DNA of 12,952 bases from Conidiobolus incongruus B7586 (GCA_000697335.1 JNEM01009533.1:1-12952), one strand, 5' to 3'; shown: positions 1 to 9,915, numbered from the stretch's first letter. Numbers and translations: made by a program. Notes: generated by a model from the sequence alone, not told the origin.

Positions 1-1181
1 TTTAAAATCTGTTAGAATTTAAAAAATTAACTTTAACTATTATTCTTTTAATTGTTAATAAAGTGAAAAAATATATTAAAAAATATCTTTTTATTTTAAT
101 GAAAGAATTATTTAAGAATTTTAATATTAGTTTTATAAATATTTTATAAATATTAAATTTTAAACTCAAATTAATAAATAAAAATACAAAATAAATACTT
201 TATAATTTAACTAAAGCTTAAAAAAAGTTAAAATAGTTATTATTCAATAAAACTTATTAAAATATTACTAAAAGCTTAAATTTTACAATAAATAATTATA
301 ATTGATGAATCTTAAATCTTTATATAAAATCCTTTATTAAAATACATATCAAAATATTAAATTAAGTTAAATTAATCTTTTTTATAAATTTTTTTAAATA
401 AATATTTTATTAATAAGTAAATGTTATATATTACTTTTATTCAATTCTTAAAAAAATAAATTAATAATAAACTTTATATTACTTTTTTAAATAAAAGTAT
501 TTTTAAATAATGTTTTTAATATAATTTAAGAAAACTTATTATTTTATATAATAATTATAAAATATATAAATTTAAAATTATAAAAAATTTCTAATTAAAA
601 ATAACTGGAAAAAACTATTATATCTAGTATATTCTTTAGATTATAATTTATATGATTATAATTGCTTTAAGCAATTAAAAAACTAGCTTACAAGAAAGAA
701 AACTTCTATAGGAAAATTTAATTAGTTTATAAAACATCAAATTTTAATCTTTAATAAAAAGAATTATTTTTTAAATATTAAAAGTTTGTTAAAAGTATAA
801 CAAAAAGTTATTAATAATAAAGGAAACTATTAAATTTATATTATATATTTATTTTTATATATCATATATTAAAATATTTATTTATTTTTAATTGCAAAAA
901 ATTCCTATTATTAAAAATACAGAGTAATATTTATGAAAATTATAATTTATTACTTATCAGGTTTTGATTTGAATCTACTAATATAAAACATATTGAAGGT
1001 TGATTATTGAATATATATATTTTTAAATTATTTGGAAATTGATATCAAGTTAGAACTCAAATAAATATAAATTTATTTAAACAAATAATTTTATCTAATA
1101 TATTTATGAATTGTTCTGTAATTCAACTTTTATATTAAGTTATGTAATAGTTTTTGTATTTTGCATTTTGTTTAAAAAAGG
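1..1181. other. AT-rich intergenic stretch, no gene seen
   Basis: This stretch is almost entirely A and T, with few C residues, and stops occur densely in all frames. I see no coding region, tRNA or recognisable repeat family. It holds a 19-nt palindrome at 659-677 and a GATTTGAATCT string near 968 that faintly resembles a decayed pol III B box. Its function is unknown; it may be plain intergenic sequence. Confidence 0.6.
659..677. repeat. 19-nt perfect palindrome
   Basis: Nine-base arms (TAATTGCTT and AAGCAATTA) surround a single central T. It contains more G and C than its surroundings but lies far from any gene I can call. It could be a binding site or a chance event in AT-rich DNA. Confidence 0.4.
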
Positions 1182-1187
1182 AAAAAA
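1182..1187 (-). terminator. T6 run behind tRNA relic, possible old pol III terminator
   Basis: On the minus strand a run of six T begins 18 nt after the 3' end of the tRNA-Cys-like relic, and a second T6 run follows at 1174-1179. This is the usual place for a pol III terminator. T runs are common in DNA this AT-rich, so it may be chance. Confidence 0.35.
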
Positions 1188-1205
1188 GATCATTGAGTTT
1201 ATCAA

Positions 1206-1277
1206 AGAGTACAGAGGAATTGGAGCGAATGACCTGTTGATCTACAGTTGATTGCTCTACCACTGAGCTACACGCTC
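1206..1277 (-). pseudogene. tRNA-Cys-like relic with GTA anticodon
   Basis: Read on the minus strand, this 72-nt block has exactly the length of the tRNA-Cys at 10089-10160. It matches that gene at 41 of the first 47 positions, including an intact D arm and A box (AGCTCAGTGGTAGAGC). The anticodon loop reads CTGTAGA, so the anticodon would be GTA (Tyr) instead of GCA (Cys). The anticodon stem (ATCAA/TCAAC) has lost most pairs, the T arm (ATTCG/TCCTC) does not pair, and the acceptor stem has only partial or wobble pairing; the 3' half matches at about 16 of 25 positions. It is therefore a decayed copy rather than a working tRNA-Tyr. A 12-nt palindrome (1279-1290, TTCGCTTGCGAA) lies just upstream of its 5' end. 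It could still be transcribed, since the A box is intact. Confidence 0.8.
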
Positions 1278-1290
1278 TTTCGCTTGCGAA

Positions 1291-1865
1291 TTCCCGCATA
1301 TCTAATTTTTCAAAATTATGCAATATTGATTTTAATAAATACATAAACCATTAGCATTTAAAATTTCAATATCGGTCAACTAAAAGTAATTATTATCAAA
1401 ATAAATCTAGATTGCTTCTCATTTGATAAGTTATATTATCAATTCTTCAACCAATTTCATCAAGCTAACTATATTAGCGCCAACTTTTATGAATCATTAT
1501 CCACTAAACAAACTTTGTATGTCATGTCATTTATAAAGATAAGATATTAATATTGCAAAATTAAAAAAATATCATAAAAATTAGAAATAAATATATCAAA
1601 AAATACCATTCATTTGTAGATACTGAAAGCTTTGTTAAGAGTCTGTAATTAAACTCTAAAATCATTAATTATCTCTCATTTATAAAATTTGATAACAATT
1701 AAAAATGACTAACTTGAGAGCTGCTAATTACACTTTCAGATTTGCCACAAAAAGTTGTTAAGTAGCCCTTGGCGAGGAATAACGGTTGGATCAAGTGTCA
1801 AAATTCAAAAGAGAAGTGGACCACTTAGTGTGTGAAGGAGGATTCGATATAGTCATATTGTGAAA
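1291..1865. other. Gene-free spacer with a GC-richer patch beside the EST1-like gene
   Basis: The first 400 bases are AT-rich and unremarkable. From about 1705 to 1865 the GC content rises clearly. There is an 18-codon plus-strand ORF (ATG at 1705, TAA at 1759-1761) and an overlapping plus-strand frame open from 1728 to the TGA at 1833-1835; the latter follows a plausible splice acceptor (CACTTTCAG ending at 1739). A short palindrome AAGTGGACCACTT also lies here. I recognise no protein. On the minus strand this is where the 3' UTR of the EST1-like gene should lie, which is the simplest explanation. Confidence 0.4.
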
Positions 1866-4303
1866 CTATGGCTGATACGGGTTGCGGAAATTGCCACGAG
1901 CATTCAAATTGCGGTTGGGGTTGCGATCGAATTGACGATTGTAGCGGAGAGGGGAAGGCGCTCCAAAGAGGCCACAATTATTATTTTGAGTGTGGGAGGC
2001 TGGGAACTGATGGAGAGTGTTTGATTGGTTGGATGGTGGCAAGGATGCCGAAGATGAGTCGAATTGCTTCACGTCTTGAAATAGTGAAGAAGAGGACAAG
2101 TTGCCAAAATTGTGTCCAAATGATGAAGTTTGACCAGCTTGAAATTGCGATGGATTAGCAAGAGTGGTAGGTATTGTAGAATTGGCGCGATTACCGCGAG
2201 ATATGAAGTTGCTACTGTCATAATTAGAATTCGTGGTAGCGAGGAGTGATAAATTATTTCCAGTGGTAGTTGACTGATTTGATGAGTTGGGTGTGAAAAA
2301 GTTGCCAAAATTGGTGAATGATTTGCTGCGAGGACCAAATCCTGAAGCAGACTGCCCAAAATGACTAGAAACCGTTGTTGGATTGAAATGAGTTGAGGAA
2401 TTCAAGTATTGCGAGGTGTTTCCAAAGTTGTAAAACCCTGATTGAGTAGAATCGGATCGATCTGAGTTCAATCCAAAAGCGGATCCCTTGCGAGTAAAGG
2501 TAGGTATAGCTGGATTTTGAAGACTTGGAATATTAAGAATTTCATCCCCGTCATCTTGCTCTTCCAGAGTAGGTGGCATTCCATATAGAGGGGGAGTAGG
2601 TTGAGATTTCAAATCAATATCTTCCAATTCGGAGGGCTCCATACGATAACGATCTTCGATATTTTTAGACAAATCTTCGAATACTTGGTCATCATCAGCC
2701 TGTTCCTAATTAAATCGTCAATAATATTTTCTAAACCATGGTTAAATTAATATTCTACCTGTTTAACTTCTAATAATTTAGAAATTTCACGAAGTTTTTT
2801 GAGTCTGAAAGCATCCTCTTTCTTAGGAGAATTTAAGTGAACTTGATTACTTTCAGAACTAGATCCTTCCAAAATATTGAGAATGGTAAGGTTTTTGTAA
2901 ACCTTCAACTCAGGTAATGCAATCTGACGCTTTCCCTTAATATCTAATTTGATATCCGAAAAAGCGCCACAGAACGTGTAAATAGTGTCGCAAGCATCGA
3001 GAATACAACTGGGCTGCCTCGAATATCTAGAAAATTTGTCGAGAACCCAGCGCGAGTATAGGAGTACGGATGGAAGTACAATACGAACAATATCGGGCAT
3101 TTTATCCAAGGTTTTAAAGCTTTGACTACCAGATTGTTGTGAGATTTTGATCAATTGATTACCATAAGATGTTAAAATTAAATCAATTTGATCCGATCCT
3201 GTCTCGGAATAAAATAAAGTTTTACCAACGTTACAATATACTTCTTTGGCACATATTAAAGTAATGGTGACGAAATTCAATATTTCTTGAAGTTGAGAAT
3301 AACTTGATGATTTCAATAAGTTTTCAACTGAAGTTTCCATCTTTTCTATAATTTCTTCGAAGTTATTGTTATCCGATTTGAGAAAGATATGGCCCAATAA
3401 TTGACAAATCAACAATTTAAAATTGGCAATCTCAAAATTTTGAAAATTTGGTGGTAGCTCATAATTGATAGCCTGACCGAAAATTGCTTTTAAATTTGTC
3501 AAAGAAGTTGGAAATGGATTATTAATTAACAAACTTCTGAAGTAACAATGGATAGAGTCCAAAAAATCGAAGCGCATGGCACTTAAGACACCCAACTGAT
3601 TGTAAGGATGACCCTGATCCGGCATCAATTTCAAAGCAACCTTATAATAATACTCTGAAATAATTCCAGCTTTGGGGGATTGCGTTTCGATAATTTGATA
3701 TCTCGCTAAATCGCCCATCCTAATAAAACTCTTAAAATACATCAAATAATTAATATGTTTAGTTTGATCCAACTCCCATTCCAAGTCGAAATTGGTAACT
3801 TTCTCCAAAATATTTGCATGGAATTTGGCATCTATTTCACCTATTAAATTAATATAAAATCCAATCGACTTTTGTAAAAATTGGTTAAATTGCAATCGAT
3901 AAGTGGTTGCTTCCCCTCCTTCACTCTGGTTATCACCTATTAACAACCGGTATAATTCCACAGGTTGATAAAATCCCAACTTCCATAATTTTAATTCATA
4001 TTCGACAACAGCTTCAACCTGCAAGTGGTTTAAAATTAAATTCTCATAAAATTCTATTAATCTAAATAATATACCTATTATTCAATATAAATTATAAAAT
4101 AAATTATTTGTAAAAATGTTAACTCACTTGAATCGTTTCAACTTATTGATATTAGTTAAAAATTCTTGGGGTTTTAACTGAGATAATTCTATTTCTAACG
4201 CTTTAACACTAAATTAAAAATGAAATAAATATTTATTATAATGAAAAATTGATTTAAATTACTCTTTAGATTTTAAACACTTATCAAAATTAGAAGATTT
4301 CAT
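1866..4303 (-). CDS. EST1/SMG5-6-7 family protein with FG-rich tail (4 exons, 754 aa)
   Basis: Exons on the minus strand are 4303-4263, 4208-4128, 4061-2759 and 2705-1866. The introns are 54, 66 and 53 nt (donors GTAATT, GTGAGT, GTAGAA; acceptors all TAG) and keep one frame of 755 codons. Residues about 41-235 show the 14-3-3-like/TPR helical fold of EST1, SMG5, SMG6 and SMG7: FYENLIL near 45-51, a GDLARY motif near 157-162, YYYKVALKLMPDQGHPYNQL (178-197), and a helix with YFRSLLINNPFP (about 214-225). Family members act in nonsense-mediated mRNA decay or telomerase recruitment. No PIN nuclease domain follows, so it is not SMG6-like, and EST1 and SMG7/Ebs1 roles cannot be separated here. The last exon (residues 476-754) is low complexity, rich in Ser, Asn and Gln, with eight FG dipeptides. 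The start is the first ATG giving a frame compatible with exon 2. It is divergent from RPN11, with 750 bp between start codons. Family call is firm; exons 1-2 are less certain. Confidence 0.85.
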
Positions 4304-5053
4304 TATTATTTTGTTTTTTTGGTTGATTAATTTAAATCATTAATATCTTATTAACTTGTTTTAATTTAATATTATTTTTTACATTTATTAAATGTAAAAA
4401 TTGTCTTGATCTGTTTGAATCTAAATTGTTTTATCAAGATAGATGGATTTTAATTAAACTATGGGTTTATTTGGGATAATGTGATTTATGGCTTGTATTA
4501 AATGAAATTGAAAAAAAATTAATTTGTTGAATATTAATAAATACAAATTTTTAAATATTTTTTTTATAATTTGATAACTTAATATAGACAATAAACTATA
4601 TTATATTTGGTATATCAACTAATTTAAAGTTATATTAATATGTTTCAACTTATAACCATGAAATTAACTTGTGAATATTTAACAATTAATTTTCTTGATG
4701 TTTAAAAAATACACTAAAATTATATGTTGTTATATAATTGACCAAAAAGTATAAATTGTTTAATATAAATTATAAAATATAAAATATAAATATTGAAATA
4801 TTTTTATTAAATTTTTAATTATAATATTTTTTTTAATATAATTTAAAATTTAAAAAAATGTAGATAATTAAAAAATTTAAATTAAATTTTTCTTTTTTGA
4901 TAATTTTTAAAATTAATTATAATTATTAATCCCATAATAATCTAATCAGATGACGCATTTACCTATCCCCAATAAACTCCCTAAGTAATTATCATTAATT
5001 ATTAAATTCAAAATAATTCAATTATTCAATACAAATAAAAATAAATTAAAATA
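4304..5053. promoter_or_regulatory. Divergent promoter region between the EST1-like gene and RPN11
   Basis: 750 bp of AT-rich DNA separate the two start codons. No ORF or RNA gene is evident. The last 130 bases before RPN11 are richer in C and contain the motif at 4928-4938, a TGACGCA string at 4951-4957 (similar to an ATF/CRE half-site) and a C-rich patch. These are the best candidates for the RPN11 core promoter. I found no proteasome-associated control element (GGTGGCAAA) here. Confidence 0.5.
4928..4938 (+). promoter_or_regulatory. AATCCCATAAT motif upstream of RPN11
   Basis: This 11-mer starts 126 bp before the RPN11 ATG. The identical 11-mer lies 115 bp before the ATP18 ATG (11024-11034), on the same strand relative to the gene. 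Three consecutive C residues are uncommon in this intergenic DNA. It may be a shared promoter element; the identity of any binding factor is unknown. Confidence 0.4.
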
Positions 5054-6195
<1,142 letters not shown>

Positions 6196-6253
6196 TTTCA
6201 CTTAACTATTCCCATCATCGTCATCATCAACTTCATAATGTGATATTGAGTTT

Positions 6254-6259
6254 AATAAA
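6254..6259 (+). terminator. AATAAA polyadenylation signal of RPN11
   Basis: A perfect AATAAA hexamer lies 58 nt after the RPN11 stop codon, and a second one occurs near 6309. The two convergent genes are separated by 338 bp (6196-6533), which otherwise holds only AT-rich sequence and a short CATCATCGTCATCATCA run near 6211-6227. Confidence 0.45.
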
Positions 6260-6533
6260 ATTATTTGTATTCAATTTTTCAAACCATTTTTTAAGTAATT
6301 ACCAATCAATAAATATATTAATAATTTCAATTTATTAAGTTAAAAAAATGTTTTAAAAAAATGAATATTTAAAGTATAATGATATTATAATATATATGTT
6401 AGTAATAAAAATAATGGTTATTTCAAAGTTAATACTTTTTTAAAGTAAAAAAATTATAATAATAAAATTACAGTTAATCAGTCAGTTATAGTCTTTTCCA
6501 TTTCCATGTAATGTAACAATTCATTCCCTCAAA

Positions 6534-7898
6534 CTAACTGCTGCTGGAAATAGCTACCCTCGGTGTAAAATTCTTAGAAATTTCTTTCAACTCTACAATT
6601 TTTAATTCATCATCAGGATTGTCTCTAATTTCAAAATCTTCATCGTTGCTGAAGTAGTTCTGCTTGATTCGAAAACTCCTGCGCTTGCGTTCTTTGTCCT
6701 CCTCAATAAGTTTTAAGGTGTCGAAACTTTGGCCAGAGTGTGTGAACGCAATGGTGAGTGGGCGTGGGATCTTCGTCATCAAGCGGTAGAATTGGTCTTT
6801 TGTGGGTAGCGAAAGGTTATTGCGAGTGGGCTAAGAATTGACGATTAGTTAGTATTTAATGGAAATGTTGAGCGATTAGTTGTTAAGTGTTAAGAATGAT
6901 AGATATAAAGCATTATGATTAATGATTAATGATAAACAACTTACCGATAGCAAAGCTTTCACAATCAATCTTTGTACTAGACCAGGACCTCCGTTGTTTG
7001 TGGTGGACGGTAGCATATCTATGGTACTCTCTTTAATACGATCCCAACTCGTCCTGATATCCCCATTATACTTATATTGTATCGGTTTAGTCTCCAACGT
7101 AGAAAATTCTACACTGTCCACGAGTAAATCGCCATTATCTTTGAAATCGAATAAACCACTCTTGGGTCGCATAGCCAACGTTGTTGTCGTCGTCAACGTT
7201 GCGACCGCCCCAGCCTTTGATAGGGTTTTGAGTGGGACTGACATAGGTTGCTTGGGAGGGGTTGGTTTCGAACTATATATAGTTAATATTTTTCAAAATT
7301 GATAATAAGATATAAGAAATTACCTAAAACTCCAACTCAACCAGTTGGATAACTTATCAAAGAAAGTTTCTTTTTTGACCGGAACTCTATCATTAGGTCG
7401 GTCCCTTTTAAATACAATTAAAGCGTCATCACTCGACTCACCAGTCTCTTGGGAGTGTTTAACCAATTGTTTATTATTGTCATCTTCCACATACTCAATA
7501 TTTCGACTATTCTCCGTTTCTTGAGGATTCTCATCCTCTTCTCCCGATTGAATATCATCAGTACCGTAAGGGTCGTAATCCACATCACTATTGAAATGAA
7601 TATCCTTAGTACTTTCAAACCTAACAAGTCCACACTTTGTAACGTTTTTGGACTTTAAAGTATCCACATTTAATTCATTCGTTGGAGGTGCTTCATAATC
7701 CTCATCTGTGGTATCCAAATTTTGACTAATGTTCTCCTCCGGAGAGACTAAAGTGTCACAACTGTTGACTGGTGTAATAGTTTCTTGAATTTGTTTATTA
7801 TTATTTATTTCAACATTTTTTGTAGGCTCAATATCGTTATAATTAATAGTAATAGTTGGAGTATTATCAGATGAAATAATTTGATTATCTAAACTCAT
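6534..7898 (-). CDS. Unrecognised 399-aa acidic, probably disordered protein (3 exons)
   Basis: Exons on the minus strand are 7898-7324, 7272-6945 and 6830-6534, giving 400 codons including TAG. The introns are 51 and 114 nt, with donors GTAATT and GTAAGT and acceptors TATAG and CTTAG. Both carry good branch-point candidates: TATTAAC in the first and a perfect TACTAAC in the second, which supports the model. I do not recognise the protein. Residues 1-165 are rich in Asp, Glu, Asn and Thr and look disordered, with two acidic stretches. Residues 175-191 (KKETFFDKLSNWLSWSF) form a Trp/Phe-rich, potentially amphipathic helix. A Pro/Thr-rich linker with five consecutive Thr (219-223) follows. The middle segment (about 228-300) and the C-terminal segment, with a basic KERKRRSFR patch, look more ordered. 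No signal peptide or membrane span is evident. ATG at 7898 is the first Met in the frame. Confidence 0.75.
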
Positions 7899-7908
7899 CA
7901 ATAAATAT

Positions 7909-7924
7909 TATATATATATATATA
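7909..7924. repeat. (TA)8 tract in front of the 399-aa gene
   Basis: Eight TA units lie 10 nt upstream of the start codon of the minus-strand gene. The position suits a 5' UTR or core-promoter AT tract; as a microsatellite it is also likely to vary in length. Confidence 0.5.
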
Positions 7925-8061
7925 ATACCAAAAAAAAGTACAAAAAATATAATTTAAAAATTTAAAGTAAATGCTATTGATTGTTTTGGAATGAATTTAA
8001 ATTTTATGGAATTCTGTATAATGAAATTAGCACAGTTTCTTAGAATGATAAATTGTTTAAT

Positions 8062-8133
8062 TCCTAAATCGGTTACTCTGAAGATGTTTATCATACTTGA
8101 GTACCAGTTATCAGTGAACTGGATCATTTAGGA
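8062..8133. other. 72-nt sequence able to fold as a three-way junction, possible ncRNA
   Basis: An 8-bp closing stem (TCCTAAAT at 8062-8069 with ATTTAGGA at 8126-8133) encloses two further stems. One is ACTC/GAGT, extended by AAG/CTT and ATG/CAT. The other is CCAGTT/AACTGG with a 7-nt loop (8104-8122). The size is tRNA-like, but no A box, B box or anticodon arm is present in either strand, so I do not call a tRNA. It is also not a hammerhead ribozyme, since no GAAA core follows. It could be an unclassified RNA or a chance fold. Confidence 0.3.
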
Positions 8134-8317
8134 TCTTTGTTAAAAATAATAATAAATAACTATACCCTGAATATATTTGATCAAATTATTAATTAAATAG
8201 CTATCCTTTTTATCGTCATATATTTTAGTACAATTATTTTATTGATATTGAATTTAGTAATCATTGTAAGGGTAATAATTAATTAGTTTAAAATTATTCA
8301 GATATTAATTTGAGGTT

Positions 8318-8353
8318 ACCAAAGCTTGATTTTTATCAACAAAGCTTTTTGGT
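8318..8353. repeat. Interrupted inverted repeat (hairpin)
   Basis: ACCAAAGC pairs with GCTTTTTGGT allowing a two-base bulge, and TTGAT pairs with ATCAA around a TTTT loop. Two AAAGCTT boxes lie inside. Role unknown. Confidence 0.35.
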
Positions 8354-8435
8354 TTAATAGACGTTTATCAATATATTATTCATTTTTGGTATATTAAATG
8401 GAGAAATTTTTTAATATAGAATAATGAAGTAATTT

Positions 8436-8471
8436 CAAGATCATATGAATTAATCAATAATCAGGATCTTG
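8436..8471. repeat. Inverted repeat, 7-bp arms
   Basis: CAAGATC (8436-8442) is exactly complementary to GATCTTG (8465-8471), with a 22-nt loop. It lies nine bases before another hairpin (8481-8543), giving a two-hairpin layout. Confidence 0.35.
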
Positions 8472-8480
8472 GGATAATTA

Positions 8481-8543
8481 GAGTAGCCACCAAATTTGAA
8501 ATCATAGCATGAGTTGAAAATTTGGTTGGAGGTTGAGTGACTC
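8481..8543. repeat. Long hairpin, 11-bp stem with one bulge
   Basis: CCACCAAATTT (8487-8497) pairs with AAATTTGGTTGG (8518-8529) with one bulged T, and outer GAGT/ACTC bases (8481-8484, 8540-8543) may also pair. It is clearly richer in G and C than its surroundings. The spacing to the preceding hairpin recalls H/ACA snoRNAs, and AGAGTA at 8480-8485 fits the H-box pattern, but no ACA box follows and the hairpins are short, so I make no such call. Confidence 0.35.
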
Positions 8544-8980
8544 ATAATCATTTATTGTTTTTATATCTAATTTCTAAAATTAGTAATCCAATTTTAAAGT
8601 TGATGAATTGTATTCCATTATAACGAAAAATTGTAATTTTGAAAATAATTAGATGAATATTCGTTTAGTAAGATATGTAATAAAAAGGAGTATAAAATAG
8701 AAAATAGTTTGAAACAATAAAAGTTGCCTGAATGATTTGAAATGTTTTAATATCATTGAAAAAATATAGAAATGGAAATTTTGATTGATATACCAATTAA
8801 TCGACTTGATGAATTAATTAATAATTAATTTCTACTGAATAAAATATAATGATTGTAAATACTGCGATCATATTAAAAAATACATAATTTTATGTATATA
8901 AAATATTGAAATACTCTTTTTTGAAGAATCACAATGGTTATTTTATGAATATTGAGGAATATGTAATTATATTTGAAGAT

Positions 8981-9052
8981 GAGAGTATAGCTGAGTGATA
9001 GAAAAATCCACTACAGACTGGTTAGTCTTGGCAGGCTCCGATCTGACTTGGT
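8981..9052 (+). pseudogene. Second tRNA-Cys-like relic, more decayed
   Basis: Aligned without gaps to the tRNA-Cys at 10089-10160, the first 47 positions match at 34 sites, including TATAGCT and most of the D loop (AGTGATAGA). The anticodon loop reads CTACAGA, which would give anticodon ACA. The anticodon stem and acceptor stem no longer pair. A T-arm-like GGCAG/CTGAC stem survives with four of five pairs around an eight-base loop. A T6 run begins 18 nt downstream. It is best read as an old tRNA-Cys copy on the opposite strand from the relic at 1206-1277. Confidence 0.65.
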
Positions 9053-9070
9053 AAAAATTGAAGCTGAAGA

Positions 9071-9076
9071 TTTTTT
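9071..9076 (+). terminator. T6 run behind the second tRNA relic
   Basis: Six consecutive T residues begin 18 nt after the 72-nt relic ends, the same spacing as for the minus-strand relic. It may be an old pol III terminator or a chance AT-rich run. Confidence 0.3.
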
Positions 9077-9863
9077 ATACAATTTGAAAATTTTGTCAAG
9101 CTATAATTTTTATCAATTATCAATGAAAAATTAAGAATATGATAACATATTTATATATATTTAGTATTTTTTATGAAATATCCATAAAATATTGCCTTTC
9201 TCTAAAATTAAAATTATTAAATACAACTTTTTCAATATATAAGAATGATCCAATTTGAGTAATGGTTTGAAAGATATCAAGCTATTTATCTTCAAGTTTT
9301 CAAAAATCCATTATGATAATGACAGCACTTTAATATTCCAACCAAAATCATTTGCCCTAGTAATTGTATTTAATGAATATTTTTTTAAAATTTTATAATA
9401 TTTATTAGATTAATATCCTTCCAAAGTATTGTAATATTCAATTAAATGAATATTAATTCAATTTTTGATTAATTTTTATATTCATATTTAACTTTTGGAT
9501 TTAAAAATTTGAAAAGTGATAAATTAAATTTGGAATATTTTCATAAATTGAAATATAATATATATGATAATTTTTCATTTTCATTATTTTATACTTTACT
9601 ATTATTTAATCTATGATAGAATAATTAATAAAATATATATTAAATAAAAAATTACTTCAGAAATAAAGATAACAAATGACAATATTAAAATTTCATTATT
9701 GGGTCCGAACATTACATCATATTGTTTCAATATTGATTATATTATATATGATGTGATTAAATTTAATTAATATATATAATAAAATATTATATTTTACTAA
9801 ACTAATTTGGAGAATAGTAAAAATGTGAAAATAGTGGAAAAGATACTAGGAAAATAGGAAAAT
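9077..9863. other. AT-rich spacer with one long inverted repeat
   Basis: No gene is visible. An inverted repeat at 9711-9757 has 12-base arms (ATTACATCATAT and ATATGATGTGAT) that pair at every position, one being a G-T pair. The loop of 23 nt contains its own CAATATTG palindrome. Nothing else stands out. Confidence 0.45.
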
Positions 9864-9915
9864 AAATGTGAAAGATATCTATAGAAAATGAATGTAAAAG
9901 ATATCTATAGAAAAT
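9864..9915. repeat. Direct tandem repeat, 2 x 26 bp
   Basis: Two adjoining 26-bp copies (9864-9889 and 9890-9915) differ at two positions and share the core AAGATATCTATAGAAAAT. A GGAAAA-rich stretch precedes them. They lie 173 bp upstream of tRNA-Cys. The copies are recent enough to remain nearly identical, so replication slippage is the likely origin. Confidence 0.8.

Larger units (their letters stand above)
7925..8980. other. Gene-free spacer with several hairpin-forming sequences
   Basis: No ORF of note is present. This stretch is less extremely AT-rich than the window ends and holds several inverted repeats, listed separately at 8062-8133, 8318-8353, 8436-8471 and 8481-8543. A TACATA/TATGTA palindrome also occurs at about 8880-8897. 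I could not match any of it to U1-U6, RNase P, SRP or 5S RNA. Confidence 0.5.

Noticed and set aside
965-978. Possible third tRNA relic (B-box-like GATTTGAATCT)
   Set aside because: No A box or acceptor partner could be found at the expected distance; the match is short and expected by chance.
1-1100. Centromere, replication origin or telomere-proximal sequence
   Set aside because: Only extreme AT content supports this; no satellite array, telomeric repeat or defined origin motif is visible.
1206-1277. Functional tRNA-Tyr (GTA)
   Set aside because: The anticodon stem and T stem do not pair, the acceptor stem pairs only partly, and the body matches tRNA-Cys.
1135-1344. 69-codon minus-strand ORF
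   Set aside because: It runs through the tRNA-Cys-like relic and its T-run flanks; the peptide is the translation of tRNA sequence and AT-rich DNA.
1741-1748. TTTGCCAC, near match to a reversed proteasome control element (PACE)
   Set aside because: It lies over 3 kb from RPN11, at the far side of the EST1-like gene, and is one base short of the consensus.
1868-2158. 96-codon plus-strand ORF rich in Cys and Gly
   Set aside because: It is the antisense of the FG/Ser/Asn-rich exon of the EST1-like gene; its composition follows from that low-complexity coding strand. The minus-strand ORF at 2069-2359 is likewise an out-of-frame shadow.
6922-7302. 126-codon plus-strand ORF
   Set aside because: Antisense to exon 2 of the 399-aa gene, whose splice sites and branch points favour the minus strand.
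8062-8133. tRNA or hammerhead ribozyme
   Set aside because: The size and closing stem are suggestive, but there is no A or B box, no anticodon arm, and the CTGATAA string on the minus strand lacks the remaining hammerhead core.
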